Both the position numbers and the translations under genes were made by a program. From Planctomycetota bacterium (GTDB lineage: Bacteria; Planctomycetota; UBA11346), in assembly GCA_016745075.1 (NCBI GenBank), contig JADGDD010000007.1, forward strand, positions 1 through 64,000: a stretch of DNA of 64,000 nucleotides, written 5' to 3'. Position 1 is the first letter of the stretch. Each line of letters opens with the position of its first letter. Of the stretch, positions 9,162 to 17,901 are shown piece after piece. Under the pieces are notes generated by a model. It saw only the letters and a program-made list of their open reading frames with translations, ran no database searches and had not been told where the DNA came from.

Positions 9162-9662
9162 ATGAGTACACGAGAACAATGGATACGATTGCTGTTAGAT
9201 CAGCACGAACCTTTTTTGATGGCTTGGGCGCGGCGTTTTGTGCAGGATACAGATCAGGCGCGTGATCTTGTTCAGGAAACTTTTTTGCGGTTGCTACAGC
9301 AACCACGTGCATCTGTTGAATCCAAGCTCCCTGACTGGTTGTATACTGTCTGCCGTAATCTGGCCATAGACCGTATTCGTAAGGAGAAACGCATGAAACA
9401 GCAGGATAGCACAGTAGAAATAGCATCAACTTGTGAACCGCCAGAGACGCATGTGACGCAACATGAATCACTGCGCTCATTACATTCAGCCATATCAACA
9501 TTGTCAGAACGTGATCAAAAAGTTGTACGCATGAAATACACAGACGGTTTATCATATAAAGCGATAGCTGAACAAACCAATATGACTGTCAGTAACGTTG
9601 GTGTTATTTTACACAAAGCGATGCAGCATTTACGTAGCGAATTACAAGGGAGCCAGTTATGA
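9162..9662 (+). CDS. ECF-type RNA polymerase sigma factor
   Basis: A 166-residue alternative sigma factor with the two conserved regions of ECF sigmas. Region 2 is at about residues 15-80 (DQARDLVQETFLRLLQ and WLYTVCRNLAIDRIRKEKR). Region 4 is at about 105-160 (LSERDQKVVRMKYTDGLSYKAIAEQ, with the helix-turn-helix IAEQTNMTVSNVGVILHKA). A GGGGCAGG ribosome binding site precedes the ATG. The stop overlaps the start of the next gene in an ATGA junction; that gene carries an anti-sigma-like N-terminus and one membrane span, so the pair is a likely sigma/anti-sigma unit. Confidence 0.92.
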   Translation: MSTREQWIRLLLDQHEPFLMAWARRFVQDTDQARDLVQETFLRLLQQPRASVESKLPDWLYTVCRNLAIDRIRKEKRMKQQDSTVEIASTCEPPETHVTQHESLRSLHSAISTLSERDQKVVRMKYTDGLSYKAIAEQTNMTVSNVGVILHKAMQHLRSELQGSQL

Positions 9663-11785
9663 TACCAATTGATGATCCACGTTTAACCGCCTATGTATTA
9701 GGTGAATGTTCCGAAGAGGAGCGTGCTCTCGTAGAACAGGCCAGCTTTGAACAGGCAGAAATTGCCGAAGAAATAGTGTCAATTCGGGAGATGCACGGTT
9801 TACTGCACGCCGGACTGCATAAAGAAAATATATTAGATAGCTCACGTCGAACGACTGTTTTAGAAGCAGCACAGCAACGAAAAATCACGTGGTTGTATTG
9901 GGCAGGTCCAGTAATTGCCGCAAGTATTTGTGCGAGTATCGCCATTCCACTTATGGAAAACACCTACGTAGAAAAACCTGCCGTGAATATTGTTCAGGTA
10001 GATGGTGTTGATGAAAAACGTCAATCTATAAAATATAAGAGAAAGGGCATTGAAGTAGAAGAAAGTGAAGCAGCGGTATCAACTACAGAAACCGGTGGTG
10101 TGGCCCAATTCATGACGGTAGGTCGTTCTGCGCCCTCAAAAAAAGAGCCCGTTTCTGTTGAATATCATATAGGAGGTGGAGATTATAATGAGCCTATTGT
10201 TATGGCTGATGGCCTGCCGTCTCAGGCTCCAGTATATGGTCTGCATGATACTATTGTAGAGGAAAGGAAAGAGTCCTCTTTAAGAGGAAGCGTTATTCAT
10301 GGCGAGTCTGTACCAGTACCTGAACAGAATATATCTAGAGAATCCTATGATCCTATATACGACACTCCATTCAAAAAAGTAACAGATAAAGGCAATGATG
10401 TATCTACTTTTTCAATTGATGTAGATACCGCATCTTATAGTAATGTTCGTCGGTATTTGCAGCAGAACCATCAATTACCGCCAGTAGATGCGGTGCGCAT
10501 TGAAGAAATGATCAACGCTTTTGATTATGTCTATACAGCGCCAGAGGCCGATGATAAACACCCATTTAAGTACAATGTATCGTTTCGTGATTGTCCGTGG
10601 AACAAACATAATCGCATGGCGCGTGTTGCTCTTAAAGGGAAAATTGTTTCAGCAGAGCAACGTCCGTCATGTAATCTTGTTTTCCTTATTGATGTTTCTG
10701 GTTCTATGCAGAAGAGAAATAAATTACCGCTCTTGAAGAAGGCCTTCGGCTTATTGCTGGAACAATTAGATGAACGGGATAGTGTTGCCCTCGTGACCTA
10801 TGCAGGTTCCTCTGGTTTAGTGTTACCGCCAACTTCAGGTGCGGAGCAAGCAACTATTCTTGCCGCATTTGATCGTTTATCCGCAGGTGGTTCCACCAAT
10901 GGTGGTGCCGGTATCCAACTTGCTTATCATGTAGCGCAACAAGCATTTATTTCGGATGGCAGCAATCGTGTTATTTTAGCAACAGATGGTGATTTTAATG
11001 TTGGCATAACTGATAAAGAAGAATTGGTGACTTTGCTAAAAAAACGCGCTGCTCAAGGAGTCTTCTTAAATGTCTTTGGTTTTGGCATGGGCAATACTAA
11101 GGATGATATGATGGAACGTTTATCTAATAACGGTAATGGCACGTATGCATATATCGACTCCATACGTGAAGCACGGAAACACATGGTGGAGCAATTCACC
11201 GGAACTTTGGTGACGATTGCGAAAGATGTTAAAATTCAAACCTTCTTTAATCCTGAGCAAATTGCGGCATGGCGATTAATTGGTTATGAGAACCGTCGTC
11301 TTGCCGCACGAGATTTTAACGATGACAGCAAAGACGCGGGAGAAATAGGCGCAGGTCATGCAGTGACTGCCCTGTATGAAATTGTTCCACTGGGAAGTGA
11401 CATTCCAACAACAGGGGTAGATGAAAATCCATTTACCAGCAATGAAAAACAAGAGGAACCGCTTGTGCGTGTTTCTACCTATGGCACCCAGCCTGCGTTC
11501 CAATTGCGGTTGCGTTATAAGACCCCACAGGGAACTATCAGTACCTTATTAGAAGAAGAGCAGACAGATCGGAGAATTGTACTAGGTTTTCCTCGTGCTG
11601 ATTCAGAAAGTGATTGGGCTATAGCTGTGGCTGGTTTTGGTTTATTACTACGTGGTGATCAACAGAATAAATCACTGACATGGGAGTCTATTATCAATAT
11701 GGCACGGAGTGCCCGCGGACCAGACCCGAAAGGTGAACGTTCTGAATGCATCCGCCTTATGGAAATAGCTAGAGACTTACAGTAA
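9659..11785 (+). CDS. membrane anti-sigma-like / von Willebrand factor A fusion (YfbK type)
   Basis: A 708-residue protein with four parts. Residues 1-65 form a small acidic helical domain (LTAYVLGECSEEER) of the kind found at the N-terminus of anti-sigma factors. A transmembrane helix lies at about 79-100. A low-complexity linker follows. From about 230 come the YfbK-type VWA N-terminal segment (FSIDVDTASYSNVRRYL), the VWA domain with MIDAS motif DVSGSM near residue 344 and DGDFNVG near 442, and the DUF3520-like C-terminus ending at 708. The VWA part would lie outside the cytoplasm. Translational coupling to the ECF gene suggests the N-terminus holds the sigma factor while the VWA region senses an envelope ligand; that role is inference. 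Confidence 0.88.
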   Translation: MIPIDDPRLTAYVLGECSEEERALVEQASFEQAEIAEEIVSIREMHGLLHAGLHKENILDSSRRTTVLEAAQQRKITWLYWAGPVIAASICASIAIPLMENTYVEKPAVNIVQVDGVDEKRQSIKYKRKGIEVEESEAAVSTTETGGVAQFMTVGRSAPSKKEPVSVEYHIGGGDYNEPIVMADGLPSQAPVYGLHDTIVEERKESSLRGSVIHGESVPVPEQNISRESYDPIYDTPFKKVTDKGNDVSTFSIDVDTASYSNVRRYLQQNHQLPPVDAVRIEEMINAFDYVYTAPEADDKHPFKYNVSFRDCPWNKHNRMARVALKGKIVSAEQRPSCNLVFLIDVSGSMQKRNKLPLLKKAFGLLLEQLDERDSVALVTYAGSSGLVLPPTSGAEQATILAAFDRLSAGGSTNGGAGIQLAYHVAQQAFISDGSNRVILATDGDFNVGITDKEELVTLLKKRAAQGVFLNVFGFGMGNTKDDMMERLSNNGNGTYAYIDSIREARKHMVEQFTGTLVTIAKDVKIQTFFNPEQIAAWRLIGYENRRLAARDFNDDSKDAGEIGAGHAVTALYEIVPLGSDIPTTGVDENPFTSNEKQEEPLVRVSTYGTQPAFQLRLRYKTPQGTISTLLEEEQTDRRIVLGFPRADSESDWAIAVAGFGLLLRGDQQNKSLTWESIINMARSARGPDPKGERSECIRLMEIARDLQ

Positions 11786-11897
11786 GATAGAACAGGGGAG
11801 TCCAAAGGGGCTCTCCTATGTACGGTTAGCAGGTGTATTATAAAAAACGAAGAAAGCTTGGCCTCGCATTTTTAAAATTCCTTGATAGACAATAGTG

Positions 11898-12581
11898 ATG
11901 AACAAGCCAAACATTACCTTTCTCGTTGCTCACCCAGATGACATAGCCCATTCTATGGGTGGGACTGCCTGCCTTTTACAAGAATCGTATCATTTGCATG
12001 TGCTGTGTTTAACCAAAGGGGAGAAGGGCATCAGTGGTGCATCAGTTGATGAAGCAGCAGCTATACGCTCAGAAGAAGAACGTGCTGCTAGTAAACTCTT
12101 TGGTGCAGAAGTTACTTTTCTTGATCAAATAGATGCTGAAGTGTTGGTTACAGAAGACTTGTGCCAACGGGTTGCCGCAATCTTTACCGAATTACAACCG
12201 GTTGCTCATTTAACTTTATGGCCGATTAATATTCCAGACCACATCATGGCGTACACTTTATCAATTAAAGCATTGCAGGTTGCTGGCCGTCTTCATGAAA
12301 CTGAAATTTATATGAGTGAGAATAATATAGGTGGGCAGACCAATCAATTCGATCCAGATTTTTATGTAAATATTGATAGTGTTATTGATCGTAAACGTGA
12401 AATGATTTCCTGCCATAAAAGCCAGAATCCAGATGAAGAAGCGGTTGAAAAGGTGATTACCCGTAATCGCTTGCGTGGTATGATGGCACGTTGTGATTAT
12501 GCAGAACCATTCAAGACAACCATGCCCATCAGCAACGATCGTTGGGGCCGTAAATCACATACCATCTTATTAGATTTGTAA
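11898..12581 (+). CDS. PIG-L / LmbE-like deacetylase, copy 1
   Basis: A 227-residue protein of the PIG-L family, zinc hydrolases that usually remove N-acetyl groups from GlcNAc-type substrates. The first metal motif is AHPDD near the N-terminus (followed by I instead of the usual E). The second is IPDH in WPINIPDHIMA, where most family members have HPDH, so the first histidine of that motif is missing. A GTG three bases upstream (11895) is an alternative start. The next gene is a paralogue, so this is a tandem duplication. The substrate is unknown. Confidence 0.83.
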   Translation: MNKPNITFLVAHPDDIAHSMGGTACLLQESYHLHVLCLTKGEKGISGASVDEAAAIRSEEERAASKLFGAEVTFLDQIDAEVLVTEDLCQRVAAIFTELQPVAHLTLWPINIPDHIMAYTLSIKALQVAGRLHETEIYMSENNIGGQTNQFDPDFYVNIDSVIDRKREMISCHKSQNPDEEAVEKVITRNRLRGMMARCDYAEPFKTTMPISNDRWGRKSHTILLDL

Positions 12582-12599
12582 GTAAGGGAAGGGAAACAC

Positions 12600-13295
12600 A
12601 TGGCTGAAAATATAGTATTTGTTGTATCGCATCCAGATGATGTGGCTTTTAGCATGGGTGGTACCGCAGCTCTACTGAAAAGAACATATAAACTTCATGT
12701 TATTTGTATAAGTAGTGGTGAGCGTGGGTATAAATGGGATGGTGTCGGTTTACCACCTCAAGACTTGCAGATGGGTGCTGATCGTGAGAAAGAAGAAGAA
12801 GCTTCTGCTCGTTTGATTGATGCGGATGTAACATTCCTCAGAGAGCCAGATGGTGAAATATTTGCCCATAAAGCGGTATGCTACAAAGTTGCGGAAATAC
12901 TTAAAACTCTCAAGCCGGTAGCCGTTTTTACGATGGGGCCGTATGAGAAAAACGATCATTCAGCAACCACGCAAATTGCTCGACAGGCGATGCATTTGTC
13001 CGACATATTTTGGGAGACAGATTTTTATATGCTGGCTCCGTATAGTCATTCAAATATCTATGCCCCCAATATATATGTTGATATTACCGAAGTGATTGAA
13101 GAGAAAAAAGAACAGGTGTTTTGTCATCAACATCATCTGCATGACGCTTCTTACTGGGACGATCTCTTACAAGAAAATAAAATTATGGGTGTACTGGCTG
13201 TACACTGTACATATGCAGAAGCCTATAATACCGAATTACCAATGGTCACGAGTCGGTGGGGGCGAAAAATGCCATCAGTTTTGATGAATCTTTAG
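12600..13295 (+). CDS. PIG-L / LmbE-like deacetylase, copy 2
   Basis: A 231-residue paralogue of the upstream gene, 18 bases after it and preceded by an AAGGGAAGGG ribosome binding site. It keeps SHPDDVAFSMGG for the first metal motif and has EKNDH for the second, so it too lacks the usual HxDH first histidine while keeping the last. The C-terminal SRWGRK block is shared with copy 1 (NDRWGRK). The two may act on related substrates or as a heteromer; nothing in the sequence decides this. The unit ends at a strong palindromic terminator. Confidence 0.83.
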   Translation: MAENIVFVVSHPDDVAFSMGGTAALLKRTYKLHVICISSGERGYKWDGVGLPPQDLQMGADREKEEEASARLIDADVTFLREPDGEIFAHKAVCYKVAEILKTLKPVAVFTMGPYEKNDHSATTQIARQAMHLSDIFWETDFYMLAPYSHSNIYAPNIYVDITEVIEEKKEQVFCHQHHLHDASYWDDLLQENKIMGVLAVHCTYAEAYNTELPMVTSRWGRKMPSVLMNL

Positions 13296-13343
13296 AACAG
13301 TACATTATGATAAGCGGCTTATCGTGTATCATGAGTGGTCATT

Positions 13344-13377
13344 AAAATATCCGAGACGAATTCGTCTCGGATATTTT
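13344..13377. terminator. bidirectional palindromic terminator
   Basis: A perfect 34-base palindrome (AAAATATCCGAGACGAA and its complement) with A- and T-runs at the two ends. It lies between the PIG-L pair and the convergent tpx gene and would end transcription from both sides. Confidence 0.85.
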
Positions 13378-13401
13378 TGATCAAACAAGGCTTGCTGTTA
13401 T

Positions 13402-13902
13402 TTATTTAATAGCAGCAAGGGCGGCATCGTAGTTTGGCTCATCTGCGATTTCAGCAACATGTTCCGTGTGAACAACCGTGCCTTCACCATCAAGGACAAC
13501 GATAGCGCGTGAGTGCAAGCCGTTGAGTGGAGCATCGAGCAGGGTGGTGCCGTATGCTTCACCAAAAGCAGCGCTGCGGAAACTTGAGAGTGATTCTACG
13601 TTTTCTATGCCTTCAGCGCCGCAGAAACGACCTTGGGCAAACGGTAAGTCGGCAGAAATACACAACACAACAGTGTTATTCAGGCTAGCAGCTTTTTCGT
13701 TGAATTGGCGAACAGAAGTAGCGCAGGTTGGGGTGTCTATGCTTGGGAAAATGTTGAGAACAACATGTTTGCCAGCGTAATCAGCAAGTGTTGCATTGCC
13801 AAGAGCAGCGGTGCAGAGGTTTAGCTCTGGAGCTTTGCTGCCAACGGCAGGAAGTGCGCCAGCGGTTTGAACAGGTGTGCCTTTGAAAGTGACGGTAGCC
13901 AT
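13402..13902 (-). CDS. tpx: thiol peroxidase (Tpx, atypical 2-Cys peroxiredoxin)
   Basis: A 166-residue peroxidase that reduces hydrogen peroxide and alkyl peroxides with thioredoxin. The peroxidatic cysteine is C60 in the motif PSIDTPTCATSVRQFN and the resolving cysteine is C94 in QGRFCGAEG, the same layout and length as E. coli Tpx. An AGGAG lies seven bases before the ATG. Just beyond it is a perfect 14-bp inverted repeat (13918-13957) that either ends the upstream pseudopilin transcript or controls tpx. The gene is convergent with the PIG-L genes. Confidence 0.95.
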   Translation of the reverse strand: MATVTFKGTPVQTAGALPAVGSKAPELNLCTAALGNATLADYAGKHVVLNIFPSIDTPTCATSVRQFNEKAASLNNTVVLCISADLPFAQGRFCGAEGIENVESLSSFRSAAFGEAYGTTLLDAPLNGLHSRAIVVLDGEGTVVHTEHVAEIADEPNYDAALAAIK

Positions 13903-13917
13903 GAGGAATCTCCTAAA

Positions 13918-13957
13918 TGATGGTCATGATGAATGAGGCTCGGCATCATGACCATCA
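13918..13957 (-). promoter_or_regulatory. 14-bp perfect inverted repeat in the tpx leader
   Basis: TGATGGTCATGATG at 13918-13931 pairs exactly with 13944-13957 around a 12-base loop. On the tpx strand the hairpin is followed by TTTA and then directly by the Shine-Dalgarno sequence. It could be a terminator for the upstream pseudopilin gene, an operator or an RNA control element. Confidence 0.55.
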
Positions 13958-13996
13958 GTTTACGGATAGCAATTACAAGATAAGCACATCCTGATA

Positions 13997-14797
13997 TTAT
14001 TTCATGTGTGCCCGCTTGTTATGTCCACGTCCAAAGTAGAGACTACGGTCTTCCGCATTGATTTCATCGCCAGTGGCCGTGAAAATATCTTCGGCGGTGC
14101 GGCCGTTTTCCGGTGTGCCGTCTTCATTCAATGGAGTGATTGTGGTATTGATAACCGCACCTATTGTAGGATTGACCTCTATAGTGCCAGTGTGGCCATC
14201 GGCATAGGCAACAAGTACCTCAGTTTCATAGAGTAGTGGATCTCTATTACAGATAACGGGACGTACAACAGGTGCATTCTTGGGTGCAGACCAATCCATG
14301 GCGACAAAAAAGTCTGGGTCGGTAATGCTGCCACTATTTGGTGCAGACCACGCGGTAATATCTGCTTCGGTCCATTCACTTTCCAGTTTGTCATCAAGAT
14401 TGGCTTGAGCATGCAAAACGGACTCAGTATTTTCACTATTAAACAGGCCTGGATCAAGATCGTAACGAGAAGCAAGGGTAAACAGTGATATAGAGGTCAC
14501 ATCAGCGCCTTGGGCTGCACCCCCCATATATTCAGCCGCACTCTGGCCACGTTTACCATCAAAAAGGGTTGCGTTTTTTCTTGGGTAAGCCCAAGCTTGT
14601 CCCGTATCTTCTCGATTGGTCAGCTGTAGGGTGGCTATCTGTCGCATGTTATTAGAGTCATCGGCTCTGCGTGCGCTTAAAAGCATACCCTGAATGCCTG
14701 GAATCAGCATGCCAGAGAGCAGGGCAATAATGGAAACGGTGACCATCAGCTCTAAAAGCGTGAAGCCACGGGTGGAGGGAATAAGACGAGTCTGCAT
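13997..14797 (-). CDS. type II/IV pseudopilin with N-terminal methylation motif, copy 1
   Basis: A 266-residue secreted protein with the prepilin signal RGFTLLELMV (cleavage after G, glutamate at mature position 5) followed by one hydrophobic helix (residues 11-32). The C-terminal globular part contains WSAPKNA, VRP, a YADGH motif and a terminal FGRGHNKRA block. The same four motifs appear in the pseudopilin at 48063-48848, so the two are paralogues. An AAGGAGAAT ribosome binding site precedes the ATG. It would be a minor or major subunit of a pilus or secretion pseudopilus, perhaps assembled by the pil-like cluster at 51-64 kb. It is isolated from that cluster in this window. Confidence 0.86.
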   Translation of the reverse strand: MQTRLIPSTRGFTLLELMVTVSIIALLSGMLIPGIQGMLLSARRADDSNNMRQIATLQLTNREDTGQAWAYPRKNATLFDGKRGQSAAEYMGGAAQGADVTSISLFTLASRYDLDPGLFNSENTESVLHAQANLDDKLESEWTEADITAWSAPNSGSITDPDFFVAMDWSAPKNAPVVRPVICNRDPLLYETEVLVAYADGHTGTIEVNPTIGAVINTTITPLNEDGTPENGRTAEDIFTATGDEINAEDRSLYFGRGHNKRAHMK

Positions 14798-14999
14798 GGT
14801 ATTCTCCTTGTGCAGGGGGTGAATGAAAACGGTTCAATTGGGGAATGGATGCTTGAACCGTATACAAGCGAGTATGCCTCGCTTGGTCACCGTTGTGGGG
14901 AGAAAGAATCTGCAAAACCAAGAAATAATGAAATATATTTCACAAAAATGAAATACGCAGCAGCGTTTTCCATACATAGAAATGTATGATTGTACCGAA

Positions 15000-15610
15000 A
15001 TCACTATAGGTATGCACACGGAGCGCGGACGTCCCCGTCCGCGACGGTTTTATAGGCCGCATGCTAAGAAGTAGGAATTTTCTTGCTGGATATTTAGCAG
15101 AAAGGGGTAACTAAGCGGACGAGACGTCCGCTTTCCGCGTTCGTGTCTTCAGCAAGCGAATAGTTGTTTAGGGAACGCGGACGTCCTCGTCTGCGGCGGT
15201 TTCATAGGCCGCATGCTAAGAAATAGATATTCTCTGAGTATAAAGAAGCTACAGAAAAATATGCTTATACGAAAATTACTATAGGTATGCACACGGAGCG
15301 CGGACGGGAGCGTCCGCGACGGTTGTATAGGCCGTATACTAAGAAATAGGAATTTTCTTGCTGGATATTCAGCAAATGAAATAGTTGCTTAATGAACGCG
15401 TTGGCCAGGAATTGCACCGCTATTATGCACACGGAGCGCGGACGTCCCCGTCCGCGACGGTTGCATAGGTAGTATTCTAAGAAATAGAGAATTTCTTGCC
15501 GAATATTTAGCACAAAGGGGTAACTAAGCGGACGAGACGTCTGATCTCCGCGTTCGTATCCATAACGTAACCGGCCTAGAACGATCGTTCTTAGGAACTG
15601 AAGTAGTTGT
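15000..15610. repeat. field of GC-rich hairpin repeats between pseudopilin and metG
   Basis: This stretch has no credible gene. It holds three full copies (starting near 15011, 15287 and 15425) and one partial copy (near 15176) of an about 88-base unit. Each full unit begins TATGCACACGGAGCGCGGACG and forms a perfect CGCGGACG/CGTCCGCG hairpin with a 4-base loop. A second unit with the hairpin AAGCGGACG/CGTCCGCTT occurs at about 15099-15145, and a decayed copy at 15513-15560. A third segment at 15379-15424 copies the last codons and stop of metG, and a more decayed trace lies at 15157-15178. The remaining 14798-14999 stretch holds only the pseudopilin leader. Confidence 0.85.
15379..15424 (-). 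repeat. duplicated 3' end of metG inside the repeat field
   Basis: These 46 bases match the metG terminus at 15600-15645 with three mismatches and would still encode the last ten metG residues ([10 protein letters not shown]) and stop, with one silent change. A repeat unit lies on each side, which suggests the repeat insertions carried or duplicated the gene end. Confidence 0.8.
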
Positions 15611-17659
15611 TTAATGAACGCGTTGGCCAGGAATGGCACCGCTATCTGGGTCGAGTAAATAAATCTCGTCATTGCCAGGCCCTGCTGCTATAACCATACC
15701 TTCACTGGTGCCGAATTTGCCCATTTCACGTGGGGCAAGGTTGGCAACCATAACCACGAGACGGTCAACAAGATCGTCTACACTGTAGGCCGTTTTAATG
15801 CCAGCAAGTACGGTGCGGGTATTGTCGCCACCAAGAGAGAGGGTGAGGCGTAAGAGCTTTTTACTTTTCTTGACTTCTTCAGCAGCAACCACGCGAGCAA
15901 CGCGAAGGTCTACTTTCATGAAGTCGTCAAAGGTGCAGGTTTCCTCTAGTGGTTCTGCTGCAAAGGCGGCACCACCATCGTCGGCAACTGTATTGGTACA
16001 GGCAACTTCACATGGTTCGGCTTGGCGGCTATCGTTGATCATGGCTTCTACTTTCGCAGGGTCTACGCGTTGCATGAGGTGTTTGAATGGAGCAATGGTG
16101 CTACCAATTTGTGGGGTTGCGGCTTCATCCCATGAAGATAGCGGTACGCCAAGCAACTCGGTAATATTGTCACGCAGGTTTGGCAATACAGGAGCTAGAT
16201 AAATAACAATTTGTCGGAAGCAGTTTAAGGCAATGGTGCACACATCTTGTAATTCTTGTTGCTTCTCTGCATCTTTCTTGAGGGTCCATGGTGCGGCCTT
16301 CTCTACAAATTCATTAGCAGCATCGGCTAGTGCCATAATCTCGCGCATGGCTTTTGAATAGTCGCAATTTTCATAGGCGGCAGCAATGCTGTCACCAGCA
16401 GCGGCACCAGCAGCAAAAAGGCCACCATCTTCTGGATAGGTGGCACTAAGACCGCAATCTTTAATGAATTTAGCGGTACGACTGGCAAGATTGACAACTT
16501 TGCCAACAAGGTCGCTGTTAATTTTCAGAACAAACTCTTCAATGTTCATGTCCAAGTCATCAACTTTGCTTGAGAGTTTGCTGGCGTAGTAATAACGTAA
16601 ATAGGCAGGGTCTAAATGTTCAAGGTAGGTCGAGGCTTGAATAAAGGTGCCTTCTGATTTCGACATTTTTTCACCATTCACGGTTAAGAATCCATGAATG
16701 TGTACCTTGTTTGGCAAACTGTAGCCAGCGGTTTTGAGCATGGCAGGCCAGAATAAGGTATGGAAATAGGTGATGTCTTTGCCGATGAAGTGATGGATTT
16801 CTGTACCTGAATTCTTCCACCAGTCTTCTAGTTTTTCGTTATTGGCAGCACACCATTGAGCGCTGGTGCCAATGTAGCCGATGGGCGCATCAAACCAGAC
16901 ATACCAATAATTGCCGGGCGCATCTGGGATTTCAAAGCCAAAATAGGGGGCAGGACGAGAAATATCCCAGTCGCGGAGTTCTTCGCCAAGGAAGTGCCCT
17001 TTGAGGTAATTAGCAATTTCCGTTTGCAGGTGATGACCAGACTGCGTCCATTCGGTTAGGAAGTCGTGCATGTCTTCAATGCGGACGAACAAATGCTTAG
17101 CAGTACGCAGTTCTGGGGTCGCATCAGAGAGAGTGCTGCGTGGGTTTGCAAGATCGGTCGGGGTGTAAACTGCTCCGCATTTGTCACAGCTATCACCATT
17201 TTGATTGGCTGCTCCACATTTTGGGCAGTCGCCTTTGACAAAGCGATCTGCAAGAAAGGTGCCAACACAGGGGTCAAACAACTGCTCGACATCTTTTTCA
17301 TGGACGAGCCCAGCGTCACGCAATGACTGCCAGATCTCGTGACAAAGAGCTTTGCTTTCTTGAGAATTGGTGCTGCCGTATTGATCAAACTCAATGCCAA
17401 AACCAGCAAAATCTTTCTGGTGAGCCTCGCTCATACGGGCAATCCACTCTTCTTCGCTGACACCTTCACGCTTGGCACTAATCATAATGGCAGTGCCGTG
17501 GGTATCATCCGCACACATGTATAAACACTTGTTACCACGCATCTTCTGGAAGCGAACCCACATGTCTGTTTGTAAATATTCTACCATGTGCCCAATGTGA
17601 ATGTGGCCATTCGCATACGGCAAAGCCGAGGTGACCAGTATACGGCGTTGTTCGCTCAT
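15611..17659 (-). CDS. metG: methionyl-tRNA synthetase
   Basis: Charges tRNA-Met. The 682-residue protein has the class I signature [11 protein letters not shown] near the N-terminus, a [17 protein letters not shown] zinc knuckle in the connective domain, KMSKS before the anticodon-binding domain, and a C-terminal EMAP/Trbp-like tRNA-binding domain (about residues 575-675). The ATG at 17659 follows a GGAG; the frame is open 12 codons further upstream but without a ribosome binding site. Its extreme 3' end abuts the hairpin repeat field and is partly duplicated there. It is complete and appears functional. Confidence 0.96.
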   Translation of the reverse strand: MSEQRRILVTSALPYANGHIHIGHMVEYLQTDMWVRFQKMRGNKCLYMCADDTHGTAIMISAKREGVSEEEWIARMSEAHQKDFAGFGIEFDQYGSTNSQESKALCHEIWQSLRDAGLVHEKDVEQLFDPCVGTFLADRFVKGDCPKCGAANQNGDSCDKCGAVYTPTDLANPRSTLSDATPELRTAKHLFVRIEDMHDFLTEWTQSGHHLQTEIANYLKGHFLGEELRDWDISRPAPYFGFEIPDAPGNYWYVWFDAPIGYIGTSAQWCAANNEKLEDWWKNSGTEIHHFIGKDITYFHTLFWPAMLKTAGYSLPNKVHIHGFLTVNGEKMSKSEGTFIQASTYLEHLDPAYLRYYYASKLSSKVDDLDMNIEEFVLKINSDLVGKVVNLASRTAKFIKDCGLSATYPEDGGLFAAGAAAGDSIAAAYENCDYSKAMREIMALADAANEFVEKAAPWTLKKDAEKQQELQDVCTIALNCFRQIVIYLAPVLPNLRDNITELLGVPLSSWDEAATPQIGSTIAPFKHLMQRVDPAKVEAMINDSRQAEPCEVACTNTVADDGGAAFAAEPLEETCTFDDFMKVDLRVARVVAAEEVKKSKKLLRLTLSLGGDNTRTVLAGIKTAYSVDDLVDRLVVMVANLAPREMGKFGTSEGMVIAAGPGNDEIYLLDPDSGAIPGQRVH

Positions 17660-17901
17660 TTTATCTCCGGTGGCACATAATGAGCGTGGAGACACAGGCT
17701 CAAGCGATGAGTTGTTAGAAGTTATTTCAAGTTCACCACATCGTCTCGTTTTCGTTTCTAGGACTGTTATTCTTTCAGAAAAGGTGTTGAAAGAGGTTGT
17801 GTAAGAAGACTTGGATGGAGGTTTCTAGCAATTAAGGTGAAGTGTTGGTTCGGCTATGCTGTTACTTGAAGAGCCGAGAATGTAAGAGAGACTCCCTGTG
17901 T

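Noticed and set aside
11786..11820. Terminator after the VWA gene
   Set aside because: The GGGGAG/CTCTCC stem is short and mismatched, with no T-run.
15000..15610. CRISPR array
   Set aside because: Repeats are long, imperfect, unevenly spaced and partly nested, with no unique spacers of constant length and no cas genes nearby.
15265..15672. Minus-strand ORF of 135 residues across the hairpin repeats
   Set aside because: It reads through repeat units (repeating RGRPRSVCI-type peptides) and the duplicated metG tail; composition and lack of a ribosome binding site show it is a by-product of the repeats.
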